A stretch of 56,574 nucleotides of DNA from Treponema sp. (lineage in GTDB: Bacteria; Spirochaetota; Spirochaetia; Treponematales; Breznakiellaceae): the NCBI GenBank assembly GCA_031257105.1, contig JAIRPG010000007.1:1-56574 (forward strand). Direction: 5' to 3'. The translations under genes and the position numbers were made by a program. The notes below the pieces were generated by a model. That model had not been told where the DNA came from, ran no database searches, and saw only the letters and a program-made list of their open reading frames with translations. Positions 38,463 through 47,830 of the stretch are shown one piece after another (positions within the stretch are counted from its first letter, which is position 1; each line of letters starts with the position of its first letter).

Positions 38463-40451
38463 ATGAATCATTTTTCTTCTTTTAAACTTTCCCAGGCACA
38501 GATTACCGATCCTTTTTGGGGCCGTTACCTGGAATTGGTACGGACAAAGGTACTCCCCTACCAGTGGGAAGCCCTGAATGACCGGATACCCGGCGCGGAA
38601 CCCAGTTATTGTATGTACAACTTCAAAGCCGCCGCGGGGCTTATCAAAGGCGGCCACAAGGGGCCGGTTTTTCAGGACAGCGATTTTGGCAAATGGGTAG
38701 AAGCGGTCGGATACGTCCTCTCCGGGAAACGCGATCCGCTTCTGGAAAAGACCGCCGACGAGGCTATCGACATCGTATGCGCCGCCCAGCGCCCTGACGG
38801 CTACCTTAACACCTATTATACCCTGACGGATTTGAATAAACGCTGGACCAATCTGATGGATCACCACGAGCTCTACTGTCTGGGCCACCTTTTAGAAGGG
38901 GCCATCGCCTATTACGAGGCGACCGGGAAGAACAAGTTCCTCAACGCCATGATCCGGTACACGGATCTGGTAGAAAAAAACTTCGGCCCGGAACCGGAAA
39001 AGCTCAAGGGGTATCCCGGCCACCCGGAACTTGAACTCGCCCTCATCAAACTGTACCGGATCACGCTGAATGAACGGTATCTTTACCTGGCACAATTTTT
39101 TATCGACCGGCGGGGCCAGGCTCCCCTCTATTTTGAGGAAGAAACGCGGAAGCACGGCAACGGGAATGGCTGGAGCGGCTCCCACTCATTCCACTACTAT
39201 CAGGCCGGTATGCCGGTGCGGGAGCTTCCCGACGCGCGGGGCCACGCGGTCAGGATGGTGTACCTCCTCTGCGGAATGGCCGGCGTGGCGGGCGAAACCG
39301 GCGATACGTCCTTGATGGACGCCTGTGAACGGCTCTGGAAAAATATCACCGGGCGGCAGATGTATATTACCGGTGCTGTCGGTTCTCTGCCCCACGGCGA
39401 GGCGTTTTCCTTTGATTACGATCTTCCCAATGATACGATTTACGGGGAAACCTGCGCCGCCATCGGGCTGATTTTTTTTGCCCGCGCGCTGCTGGAGGCA
39501 GCTCCGTTGGAGGCAGCTCCCTTGGAGGCAGCTCCCTTGGAGCGCGCTCCCGGTTCCTGTTACGCCGACGTCATGGAGCGGGCCCTGTATAACGCCGTTT
39601 TGAGCGGTATGTCCCTGGACGGGAATCGTTTCTTCTATGTGAACCCCCTGGAAGTATGGCCCCGCGCCTGCGAACGGGACTTTTCCAAGAACCATGTAAA
39701 GATCGAACGGCAGAAGTGGTTCGGCTGCGCTTGCTGCCCGCCGAACCTGGCGCGGCTTCTGGCTTCTCTGGCGCATTACGCCTTTACGTCTTCCTTCGAT
39801 GGCTCGCTCTTGATGCATCTCTTTATCGGCGGGGAATTTATTCATAAAACCGGCGGAGACGCCGTTATCAGCGTAAAGACCCGGTATCCCTGGGAAGGAA
39901 CGGTCGCCGTTGCCATCTCCCCAGAAAAACCCGTCAAATTCCGCTATGCCTTTCGCATCCCCTCGTGGTGTGAAACGTACGGCGTAACGCTGAACGGAGA
40001 AGCGGTCTCCCCCGGCGTCGACCGGGGTTACGCCTTTCTTACGCGGGAATGGAAGAAAGGAGACGTGATTGAAATCACCTTCGATATGCCGGTCCGCGTT
40101 AATGAAGCAAACCCGGCGGTACGGGAAAACGCCGGGAAAATCGCCCTGTCCCGGGGGCCAATCGTTTACTGCCTGGAGGAAGCGGACAACGGCCCAAACC
40201 TGCATCTGCTGTACCTCCCCTCCGGAAGCGAATTCAAAACGGAATTCAAAGAAAACCTTTTGGGCGGCGTAGAAACCATTACCGCCGATGCGCTGGTCTT
40301 GAGGAACGATTGGCCCGAAGACGCGCTCTACCGCAAAGCATCCCCTCCCGTATACAACCCTAAAACCATAACCTGGATACCGTATTACGCCTGGGCCAAC
40401 CGGGGAAAAGGGGAAATGCGGGTTTGGATGAACCGGCTTTTGAATTCTTGA
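38463..40451 (+). CDS. GH127 family (DUF1680) beta-L-arabinofuranosidase-like glycoside hydrolase
   Basis: [74 protein letters not shown]. Confidence 0.9.
   Translation: MNHFSSFKLSQAQITDPFWGRYLELVRTKVLPYQWEALNDRIPGAEPSYCMYNFKAAAGLIKGGHKGPVFQDSDFGKWVEAVGYVLSGKRDPLLEKTADEAIDIVCAAQRPDGYLNTYYTLTDLNKRWTNLMDHHELYCLGHLLEGAIAYYEATGKNKFLNAMIRYTDLVEKNFGPEPEKLKGYPGHPELELALIKLYRITLNERYLYLAQFFIDRRGQAPLYFEEETRKHGNGNGWSGSHSFHYYQAGMPVRELPDARGHAVRMVYLLCGMAGVAGETGDTSLMDACERLWKNITGRQMYITGAVGSLPHGEAFSFDYDLPNDTIYGETCAAIGLIFFARALLEAAPLEAAPLEAAPLERAPGSCYADVMERALYNAVLSGMSLDGNRFFYVNPLEVWPRACERDFSKNHVKIERQKWFGCACCPPNLARLLASLAHYAFTSSFDGSLLMHLFIGGEFIHKTGGDAVISVKTRYPWEGTVAVAISPEKPVKFRYAFRIPSWCETYGVTLNGEAVSPGVDRGYAFLTREWKKGDVIEITFDMPVRVNEANPAVRENAGKIALSRGPIVYCLEEADNGPNLHLLYLPSGSEFKTEFKENLLGGVETITADALVLRNDWPEDALYRKASPPVYNPKTITWIPYYAWANRGKGEMRVWMNRLLNS
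39492..39551. repeat. 15-bp in-frame tandem repeat, 4 copies (LEAAP x3, LERAP)
   Basis: YTGGAGGCAGCTCCS x3 followed by diverged TTGGAGCGCGCTCCC. Confidence 0.95.
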
Positions 40452-40512
40452 CAATCATTTGTTTCTATATAAAGATACAAGTGAAACATACGAGCGTTGT
40501 AAGGGGGAGAAC

Positions 40513-41703
40513 ATGGGTAAAGGAAGATTCGGCGATTACGGCGGGCAGTACATCCCCGAAACCCTGATGAACGAGATCATCAACCTGGAACAATGGTACG
40601 AGAAACTTAAAGCAGACCCGGACTTCCTGGCGGAGTTGGGGGATCTCCTCAAAAACTACGCCGGGCGGCCTTCCCTCTTGTACTACGCGGCAAAGATGAC
40701 CGCCGGCCTGGGAGGGGCGAAGATCTACCTCAAGCGGGAAGATATGAACCACACGGGCTCCCACAAGATCAATAACGTGCTGGGGCAGGCGCTTCTCGCA
40801 AAGAAAATGGGAAAAACGAGGGTGATCGCCGAAACCGGGGCGGGCCAGCACGGGGTAGCCACCGCCACCGCCGCAGCCCTTCTGGGGCTGGAGTGCGAGA
40901 TCTTCATGGGAAAGGAAGACACGGAGCGGCAGCGCCTCAACGTGTACCGCATGGAGCTTTTGGGGGCAAAGGTCAACGAGGTCACCTCCGGCACCCAGGT
41001 GCTCAAGGACGCGGTGAACGAGACCATGCGGGAGTGGGTCAGCCGGGTTCACGACACCCACTACGTGCTGGGCTCGGTGATGGGCCCCCACCCCTTCCCC
41101 ACCATCGTGCGGGACTTCCAGAGCGTCATCGGCAGGGAAGCGCGGGCGCAAATTATGGAGCGCGAAGGGAAGCTCCCCGCGGCGGTGATCGCCTGCGTGG
41201 GGGGCGGCAGCAACGCCATGGGGCTGTTCTATCACTTCATCGGGGATCCCTCGGTGCGGCTCATCGGCTGCGAGGCCGCGGGCCGGGGGATCGACACGGA
41301 TCGGCACGCCGCCACCATCGCCCGGGGCAGTGTGGGGGTCTTTCACGGGATGAAGTCCTACTTCTGCCAGAACGACGAGGGCCAGATCGCGCCGGTCTAC
41401 TCGATCTCCGCCGGGCTGGACTATCCGGGCATCGGGCCGGAACACGCCGCGCTCCACGATCAGGGCCGGGCGGAATACGTGCCGGTAAGCGATGACGAGG
41501 CGGTGGCGGCTTTCGAGTACCTCTCCCGCGTCGAGGGGATCATCCCCGCCATCGAGAGCGCCCACGCGGTAGCCTACGCCAGGACGCTGGCGCCGGCGCT
41601 GGGCCGGGACGAGAGCATCATCATCTGCCTTTCAGGCCGGGGAGACAAGGATGTTGCGGCAATCGCCCGCTATCGGGGGAAAAACATCCATGACGAGGCG
41701 TAA
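40513..41703 (+). CDS. trpB: tryptophan synthase beta chain
   Basis: [42 protein letters not shown] (PLP Lys), [29 protein letters not shown] upstream of ATG. Confidence 0.98.
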   Translation: MGKGRFGDYGGQYIPETLMNEIINLEQWYEKLKADPDFLAELGDLLKNYAGRPSLLYYAAKMTAGLGGAKIYLKREDMNHTGSHKINNVLGQALLAKKMGKTRVIAETGAGQHGVATATAAALLGLECEIFMGKEDTERQRLNVYRMELLGAKVNEVTSGTQVLKDAVNETMREWVSRVHDTHYVLGSVMGPHPFPTIVRDFQSVIGREARAQIMEREGKLPAAVIACVGGGSNAMGLFYHFIGDPSVRLIGCEAAGRGIDTDRHAATIARGSVGVFHGMKSYFCQNDEGQIAPVYSISAGLDYPGIGPEHAALHDQGRAEYVPVSDDEAVAAFEYLSRVEGIIPAIESAHAVAYARTLAPALGRDESIIICLSGRGDKDVAAIARYRGKNIHDEA

Positions 41704-41785
41704 CGATTGCCGGCGGCAATCGCCCGCTATCGGGGGAGAACCATCCATGATTAAGCGCTATCGGGGGGAACATCCATGACGAGAA
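41656..41785. repeat. partial direct duplication of the trpB 3' end in the trpB-trpA junction (3 imperfect copies)
   Basis: GCGGCAATCGCCCGCTATCGGGGGAAAAACATCCATGACGAGGCG; GCGGCAATCGCCCGCTATCGGGGGAGAACCATCCATGATTAAGCG; GCTATCGGGGGGAACATCCATGACGAG. Confidence 0.95.
41690..41779 (+). CDS. possible 29-aa mini-ORF between trpB and trpA
   Basis: [29 protein letters not shown]; stop TGA overlaps trpA ATG (ATGA), start lies inside the trpB 3' end. Confidence 0.35.
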   Translation: MTRRNDCRRQSPAIGGEPSMIKRYRGEHP

Positions 41786-42552
41786 TACAGAAAGCCTTTG
41801 CCAACGGAAAAGCCTTTATCGGGTTTGTCACCGGCGGAGACCCGTCCATCGAAAAGAGCGAGGAATTCATCCTGGAATTGGTACGGGCCGGGGCCGATCT
41901 GGTGGAGATCGGCATCCCCTTCTCGGATCCCATCGCCGAGGGGCCGGTGATCCAGCGGGCCAATATCCGCGCCCTGGCCGCCGGGGCCACGGTGGCAAAG
42001 CTCTTCGCCCTGGTGGAACGCCTGCGCGTGAAAACCCAAGTACCCCTGGTGTTCCTAACCTACCTCAACCCGGTCTTCCACTACGGCTACGACGCCTTCT
42101 TCAAGCGCTGCCGGGAAGCCGGGGTGGACGGCGTGATCATCCCGGATCTGCCCTTCGAGGAGCAGGGTGAAGCGCGGAGCGCCGCCGCCGCCTTCGGGGT
42201 GGATCTCATCTCCCTCATCGCCCCCACCTCCAGGGAACGGATCGCCGGGATCGCCGCGTCCGCCACGGGCTTCATCTACACCGTCTCGTCCATGGGGGTC
42301 ACCGGCATCCGGGGGAAGATCGAGACCGACCTGGCCTCCATCATCCAGGCGGCCCGGCCCCACGCGAAAGTCCCCCTGGCGGTGGGCTTCGGCATCAACA
42401 CCCCCGCCCAAGCCGCCGAGATCGCCCGGCTGGCAGACGGGGTTATCGTGGGAAGCGCCATCGTCAAGCTCATCGAGGAACATGGCGGGAACGCCGGGCC
42501 CTCCGTCTACGAGTACGCGCGGGCAATGAAAGCGGCGATAAGCCAAGAATAG
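41776..42552 (+). CDS. trpA: tryptophan synthase alpha chain
   Basis: GFVTGGDPSIEKSEEFI, VEIGIPFSDPIAEGPVIQRA, GVDGVIIPDLPFEE, GFIYTVSSMGVTGIR. Confidence 0.97.
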   Translation: MTRIQKAFANGKAFIGFVTGGDPSIEKSEEFILELVRAGADLVEIGIPFSDPIAEGPVIQRANIRALAAGATVAKLFALVERLRVKTQVPLVFLTYLNPVFHYGYDAFFKRCREAGVDGVIIPDLPFEEQGEARSAAAAFGVDLISLIAPTSRERIAGIAASATGFIYTVSSMGVTGIRGKIETDLASIIQAARPHAKVPLAVGFGINTPAQAAEIARLADGVIVGSAIVKLIEEHGGNAGPSVYEYARAMKAAISQE

Positions 42553-42598
42553 AATAAAAGGGGAGTATCCTCTATTATTAAAAAAAGGAGTTGTGTGT

Positions 42599-42940
42599 AT
42601 GGAACAGGCATCGTCTACCGCCGCCCAGGTGATTGTGGCAATTATTCCCATTATCGGTATCGTTATAGGGGCGGTAGTTGTCTTCTTTTATCTTCTATGG
42701 AACCATATCCGGGTGACGCTGCTTATCAAGGCTAACCTGTACACCAAACCCGAATTTGACTTATTAACCTTTAGCCTGTTAGCGGGCCTGCTGTTAGGCA
42801 GCGTAGGCGTTGCCCTGACCGTTTTTCTTGCCCTGGTGCAGGGGCTCGATTACGGGCTCCTGGGCGGGCTTATTCCCCTGTCCATGGGCGCCGGGATGCT
42901 GATGTATTATGGGATAAAAAGCCGCGATAAGGCTTCATGA
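42599..42940 (+). CDS. hypothetical membrane protein (3 TM)
   Basis: MEQASSTAAQVIVAIIPIIGIVIGAVVVFFYLLW; ATGA overlap with the sigma gene. Confidence 0.65.
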   Translation: MEQASSTAAQVIVAIIPIIGIVIGAVVVFFYLLWNHIRVTLLIKANLYTKPEFDLLTFSLLAGLLLGSVGVALTVFLALVQGLDYGLLGGLIPLSMGAGMLMYYGIKSRDKAS

Positions 42941-43497
42941 GCGGTGAAAGCGGGCTGGACGATAAACAGATCGTCGCCCATGTCATCGCGGGGCAGCGGG
43001 AATGGTTCAAGGTTTTAGTTGAGCGGTATGAACGAGCGGTTTACAGCATGGGAATAAGTTTCCTCCGTAACGCGGAAGACGCAGCCGACTTTGCCCAGGA
43101 AGTGTTCCTTAAGGTCTTCCGGAATTTGTCCCGTTTTGAAGGTCGTTCGCGGTTTTCAACCTGGTTGTATAAGATCGCCTATAATACCGCGGTGAACAAG
43201 GTAAGCAGGAAGAAGGAATACCGGAGTCTTGCCGAAGATGAATATATCGCCGCCGGGGATACGCCTGAGCGGGGGCTTCTTCGCGCCGCCGCCCGGACGG
43301 CGGTATTGGAAGCGGTAACCGGACTTCCGGAGCGGTACCGGGTATGCGTAGACCTGTTTTTTTTCTATGACCGATCCTACCAAGAAATTGGAGCAATCAC
43401 CGGTTTTCCGGTCAATACCATAAAGTCCCATGTATTCCGCGCAAAAAAACTGCTCCGGGAAAAACTTGACGAATACGCGGAAGGAGGAATTGAATGA
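42937..43497 (+). CDS. ECF-type RNA polymerase sigma factor
   Basis: YSMGISFLRNAEDAADFAQEVFLKVFRNLSRFEGRSRFSTWLYKIAYNTAVNKVSRKK (region 2); GLPERYRVCVDLFFFYDRSYQEIGAITGFPVNTIKSHVFRAKKLLRE (region 4). Confidence 0.93.
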   Translation: MSGESGLDDKQIVAHVIAGQREWFKVLVERYERAVYSMGISFLRNAEDAADFAQEVFLKVFRNLSRFEGRSRFSTWLYKIAYNTAVNKVSRKKEYRSLAEDEYIAAGDTPERGLLRAAARTAVLEAVTGLPERYRVCVDLFFFYDRSYQEIGAITGFPVNTIKSHVFRAKKLLREKLDEYAEGGIE

Positions 43498-44003
43498 ACT
43501 GCCGTTCTGTTACCGATAGAATCTACGAAGCCATGGGGGATAAACCGCTTTCCTTTATGTCCCGCTTGGAAATTGCCGTACATTTGTTTACGTGTCCCCG
43601 GTGCGCCGATACGATTGCCCGGTTAGAGTCCGCGATGGCAACCCTGCGGGACGATTATTTTCCCCCCGCTCCCGATCTGGAGGCGGCGATTATGGAGCGT
43701 ATCTCCGTTGAAGAAGCCGGCGTCGCCCTCGACGAGGCCGGAGAAACCGCCGATTCCTCCCTCTCGATAGACGATACCGACGCCGGCGTACCTTTTCGAG
43801 GCTGGGTGATCACCGGTTTGGTCGTCCTCTTATCCCTCACGAGTTCTTTTTTTGGCCTGAATTTTGGGAAAGTGGTTGAATCGGAAGGCATATCCTTCCT
43901 TATACCCCTGGGGATCACCATCGGAGTCGTTGTAACCGGCTACGGCGCCATGCTTATCGGCAGCCACCTGAAAGAACTTTCCGCTCGTTTTAACCTTCAC
44001 TAG
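43494..44003 (+). CDS. putative anti-sigma factor (zinc-finger-like N-terminus, 2 TM)
   Basis: HLFTCPRCADT (HxxxCxxC); two C-terminal TM helices; ATGA coupling with the sigma gene. Confidence 0.65.
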   Translation: MNCRSVTDRIYEAMGDKPLSFMSRLEIAVHLFTCPRCADTIARLESAMATLRDDYFPPAPDLEAAIMERISVEEAGVALDEAGETADSSLSIDDTDAGVPFRGWVITGLVVLLSLTSSFFGLNFGKVVESEGISFLIPLGITIGVVVTGYGAMLIGSHLKELSARFNLH

Positions 44004-44074
44004 GGTCTATCCGCCTGATTGAGCGCCGGTAAAGTAGAATTGACAATATTCCGATAGGGGCATAAGCTTTATAT

Positions 44075-46615
44075 ATGAATATTTCCACTTATACTGTAAA
44101 ACCTAGACTTCCCAATTCCTTGAAACCTTTAGAGGAGATCGCCCGGAATCTCTGGCTCTCGTGGAATTTTGACGCGGTCCAGCTTTTTATCCGTTTGGAT
44201 TATGATGTCTGGCTTCAATCTTTGCAAAGTCCTGTTCGGACTTTGGGCATGGTAAGCCAAGAACGGCTTGCCGAAGCCGCCAAGGATGATTCCTATCTCG
44301 CCGCTTTAAAAGAAGTTTACGACCGGTTCTTGCGGTATAAACGGGGTGAAACCTGGTATCGGGGGACAAAAAGAGAGGTAGTGGCGTATTTTTCCATGGA
44401 ATACGGAATGGATGTATCCCTCCCCATCTATTCGGGCGGTCTTGGGATGCTTTCAGGCGATCACATGAAGACATCTTCCGATATGGGGCTGCCGCTGGTT
44501 GGGGTCGGCCTCCTCTACCGGCAGGGCTATTTTAAGCAGTTGCTCAACGCCGACGGGTTTCAACAGGAAAGCTACCCCGAAAACGACTGGTATAATATGC
44601 CGGTGGAGCGAAAAATAGACAAAAACGGCGTTCCGGTCAAGATTTCCGTGGATTTGGCGGGCCGCCAGGTCATCGCTCAGATATGGGAAGTCAAGGTCGG
44701 CAGGAGTTCTCTCTACCTTTTGGATACCAATATTGATGAGAATACCCAGGATTTCCGGAACATTACCGCCGCGCTTTACGGCGGGGACAAGGAAACCCGA
44801 ATTCAGCAGGAGATACTGCTGGGGATTGGCGGTATCCGGGCCTTACGCGCCCTGGGGATCAATCCCGCCGCGACTCACATGAACGAAGGGCACGCCGCTT
44901 TCCTCGGTTTAGAGCGGGTTCGGGAAATTATGGCGGAACGAGGGCTCTCCTTTGACGAAGCCCGGGAAGGGATATGGCCTACCAATATTTTCACGACCCA
45001 TACGCCGGTTCCCGCGGGGAATGAACGCTTTGATATTGGTCTTATCGAAAAGTATTTCCGTTCCTGGACGACGATTTTAGGGATTTCATGGAATGATTTC
45101 CTGGCATTGGGCCGGGAACGCCCCTATGACGATCACGAGTCCTTCTGTATGACCGTACTGGCCTTGAAAATGGCGGCCTATGCCAACGGAGTTTCCCGGC
45201 TTCACGGCGCTGTTTCCCGCGATATGTGGAAAGGGCTTTGGCCGGGGCTTCCCCTGGAGGAGATCCCTATCAGTCATGTGACCAACGGGGTACATCCCCG
45301 AACCTGGGTTTCCAACAACATGACCGACCTTCTGGATCGGTATTTCGGGACTCATTTTGACGATGAACCCACCGATCTGGCGGTATGGGATCGGATGGAT
45401 CGTATATCTGACGAAGAACTCTGGCGTACCCATGAACGGCGCCGGGAGCGGCTGGTAGCCTTTGCCCGGGATCGGATCCGGCAAAACCTTGAACGGAACG
45501 GCGCGGTAGAGCGCCGGATACAGCAGGCTGAGGATGCCCTCTCTCCGTATACCCTTACCTTGGCCTTTGCCCGGCGTTTTGCCACCTATAAGCGCGGTAA
45601 CCTCCTCCTTCGGGATCCCGACCGGCTGCTCAGACTCCTCAAAGATACCGAACGGCCTATCCAATTGATCTTCGCCGGTAAAGCGCATCCCATGGATATG
45701 CCCGGTAAAGAACTGATCAAAAGTATCATCCACTTTGCCGAGCAGTACGATGTTCAGAGCAGGATCGTCTTCCTGGAAAACTACGATATGGCTATGGCGC
45801 ATTACCTTACCAGCGGCGCCGATGTGTGGCTCAATACTCCCCGGCGGCCATTGGAAGCCTCCGGTACGAGCGGTATGAAGGCCGCGATGAACGGCGTACT
45901 GAACTGTTCCATCTTAGACGGCTGGTGGGACGAGGCGTATAACCCCGAAGTAGGCTGGGCCATAGGCCGCGGCGAAGAATACGAAGATACCAACCTTCAG
46001 GACGAGGTGGAGAGCAAGGCCCTCTACGATCTTCTTGAACGGGAAGTGATCCCCATGTTCTATCAGCGCGGACGGGACGGCCTTCCACGGGAATGGATCA
46101 AACGGATGAAGATCTGTATGCGGGAAATAGGCCAGTCTATGTCCAGCCACCGGATGCTCATGGATTATTCCAATAAATTCTACTTCCCGGCTCTGCGGAA
46201 CTACCGCCGCATCATCAAAGATGAGTATGCCGAGTCTAAGTCCCTCGCCGCGTATCTCAACAAGCTCAAGCAAGCCTGGGATAGCTTGAAGATTATCAAG
46301 CTGGAATCCAACGCGAAGCCGGTTATGCAGCGGGGAGATTCTTTGACGGTAACCGCTCATATTGAGTTAGGGAGTCTCTCCCCGGACGATCTGCTGGTGG
46401 AGCTTTACCATGGGGCTATATCAAACCAGAGCCGGGATATTACGGGCGCCCGCCGTACCGAGATGCGGAGTACCGGGCAGGACGGAAACGCCAATCTGTT
46501 CCAGGTGCGGGTAGAATGTATTGATACGGGCTGGCAAGGACATACGGTACGAGTTCTCCCGAAGCATGAAGCTTTAGTACATCCCTATCGTACCGGCTTT
46601 ATCAAATGGGCCTGA
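44075..46615 (+). CDS. glgP: alpha-glucan (glycogen/starch) phosphorylase
   Basis: AYFSMEYGMDVSLPIYSGGLGMLSGDHMKTSSDMGLPLVGVGLLYRQGYF, HMNEGHAAFLGLERV, TTHTPVPAGNERF, GTSGMKAAMNGVLNCSILDGWWDEAY. Confidence 0.95.
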   Translation: MNISTYTVKPRLPNSLKPLEEIARNLWLSWNFDAVQLFIRLDYDVWLQSLQSPVRTLGMVSQERLAEAAKDDSYLAALKEVYDRFLRYKRGETWYRGTKREVVAYFSMEYGMDVSLPIYSGGLGMLSGDHMKTSSDMGLPLVGVGLLYRQGYFKQLLNADGFQQESYPENDWYNMPVERKIDKNGVPVKISVDLAGRQVIAQIWEVKVGRSSLYLLDTNIDENTQDFRNITAALYGGDKETRIQQEILLGIGGIRALRALGINPAATHMNEGHAAFLGLERVREIMAERGLSFDEAREGIWPTNIFTTHTPVPAGNERFDIGLIEKYFRSWTTILGISWNDFLALGRERPYDDHESFCMTVLALKMAAYANGVSRLHGAVSRDMWKGLWPGLPLEEIPISHVTNGVHPRTWVSNNMTDLLDRYFGTHFDDEPTDLAVWDRMDRISDEELWRTHERRRERLVAFARDRIRQNLERNGAVERRIQQAEDALSPYTLTLAFARRFATYKRGNLLLRDPDRLLRLLKDTERPIQLIFAGKAHPMDMPGKELIKSIIHFAEQYDVQSRIVFLENYDMAMAHYLTSGADVWLNTPRRPLEASGTSGMKAAMNGVLNCSILDGWWDEAYNPEVGWAIGRGEEYEDTNLQDEVESKALYDLLEREVIPMFYQRGRDGLPREWIKRMKICMREIGQSMSSHRMLMDYSNKFYFPALRNYRRIIKDEYAESKSLAAYLNKLKQAWDSLKIIKLESNAKPVMQRGDSLTVTAHIELGSLSPDDLLVELYHGAISNQSRDITGARRTEMRSTGQDGNANLFQVRVECIDTGWQGHTVRVLPKHEALVHPYRTGFIKWA

Positions 46616-46664
46616 TCACTCAAGCGCGCTGTTTTTAGCGCTGCCCCCCCTCCCCCGCTCCCTG

Positions 46665-46691
46665 CCCCCTGTGAAGAACAGGGGGTTTTTT
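46665..46691 (+). terminator. intrinsic terminator after glgP
   Basis: CCCCCTGT-GAAGA-ACAGGGGG followed by TTTTTT. Confidence 0.85.
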
Positions 46692-46697
46692 ATGCGC

Positions 46698-47117
46698 TCA
46701 GCTCCACGAAGACGTCTCTTTTTGCCGAACAAGATACGCTATGTAAGCGCCTGAGCCGATGAGCAGCAGGATACTGATGACGGTGATCGATGGAAACGCA
46801 ATTTTGCGGCAGGCCATGGCGGCCATACCGCAGCCGCCGATGAGCGCGTGGGGGATAAGCAGGGCAAGAACGCCCGATAGGAACACCCCGACGGCAAGCC
46901 CCAGCCTAAGTTTCGGGGCGGCGAAAAACGCCAGGGCGATGCCCAGCGCGGCAATCAAGCCGCCCACGCCGATTTCCGCCTGCGCCGACCAGTGGCACTT
47001 CATAAAACCGCCGTCCATCATGGGTTCGCAGACCTTGAACAGGAATTGCGGCCCCAGCGAAATGAGCAGTCCCAACGCGATAGCGGCAATACCGCCAAAA
47101 ATCCGAATCTTCATCAT
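46698..47117 (-). CDS. DUF4418-type membrane protein
   Basis: GGIAAIALGLLISLGPQFLFKVCEPMMDGGFMKCHWSAQAEIGVGGLIAALG; 4 TM; conserved Cys/His/Trp. Confidence 0.65.
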   Translation of the reverse strand: MMKIRIFGGIAAIALGLLISLGPQFLFKVCEPMMDGGFMKCHWSAQAEIGVGGLIAALGIALAFFAAPKLRLGLAVGVFLSGVLALLIPHALIGGCGMAAMACRKIAFPSITVISILLLIGSGAYIAYLVRQKETSSWS

Positions 47118-47830
47118 AAATCTCCTGATACTGTACGTTTCTCCCGCAACAGCGGGGTTAGGTTTCCCGCATTCATTGTATACGCCTTATTGCCGTAAGG
47201 GAGCGTGTCCGGTTCATGGGTAACGATGAGCACCGCCGTCCCCGTCTGGGCAATATCGCGTAAGAGGCCCATAATTTCCGCCGTGGTTTCCGCGTCCAGG
47301 TCGCCGGTGGGCTCGTCGGCGATGAACAGCGCGGGCCGGTTGATAAGGGCCCGGGCAATGGCCACCCGCCGCGCTTCGCCGCCGGAAAGTTCTTTGGGAT
47401 ACGAAGCGGCAAGGTGGACGATACCGGTTTTTTCCAGCAGGGCGAGGGCGCGTTCTTCCGGCAGAGGTTCCCCGGGCGCGGTTTCGCGCTTGAACAGAAA
47501 CCGGGGCAGGCATACGTTTTCCAGTACCGTGAAATTCGCAAGCAGGCTCATGCCCTGGGGAACGAAACCCGCTTTCTCGTTGCGGAACAGCGAAATCTCC
47601 GTATCGTTTAACCGGCCAATATCCCGCCCCTCAAAAAAAACCGTTCCCGCCGTGGGGGTGATAAGCCCTACGCTCATGTTAAGGAGCGTGCTTTTCCCGC
47701 TTCCGCTCCTTCCGGTGACGCCGATAAAATCCCCGCTTTCCACAGAAAGGTTTGCGCGGTTTACCGCGTTAAAGGCCCGTCCGCCCCGCCGGTATGCTTT
47801 GGTCAGTTCCCTCAGTTCTAAAAGACTCAT
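47114..47830 (-). CDS. ABC transporter ATP-binding protein (MacB/LolD-like)
   Basis: Walker A GRSGSGKSTLLN, signature LSGGEARRVAIARALINRPALFIADEPTGDLD. Confidence 0.95.
   Translation of the reverse strand: MSLLELRELTKAYRRGGRAFNAVNRANLSVESGDFIGVTGRSGSGKSTLLNMSVGLITPTAGTVFFEGRDIGRLNDTEISLFRNEKAGFVPQGMSLLANFTVLENVCLPRFLFKRETAPGEPLPEERALALLEKTGIVHLAASYPKELSGGEARRVAIARALINRPALFIADEPTGDLDAETTAEIMGLLRDIAQTGTAVLIVTHEPDTLPYGNKAYTMNAGNLTPLLREKRTVSGDL

Noticed and set aside
39186-40454. Minus-strand 422-aa ORF antisense to GH127
   Set aside because: Shadow ORF; GH127 motifs on plus strand are unambiguous.
40465-41565. Minus-strand 366-aa ORF antisense to trpB
   Set aside because: trpB is certain; shadow ORF.
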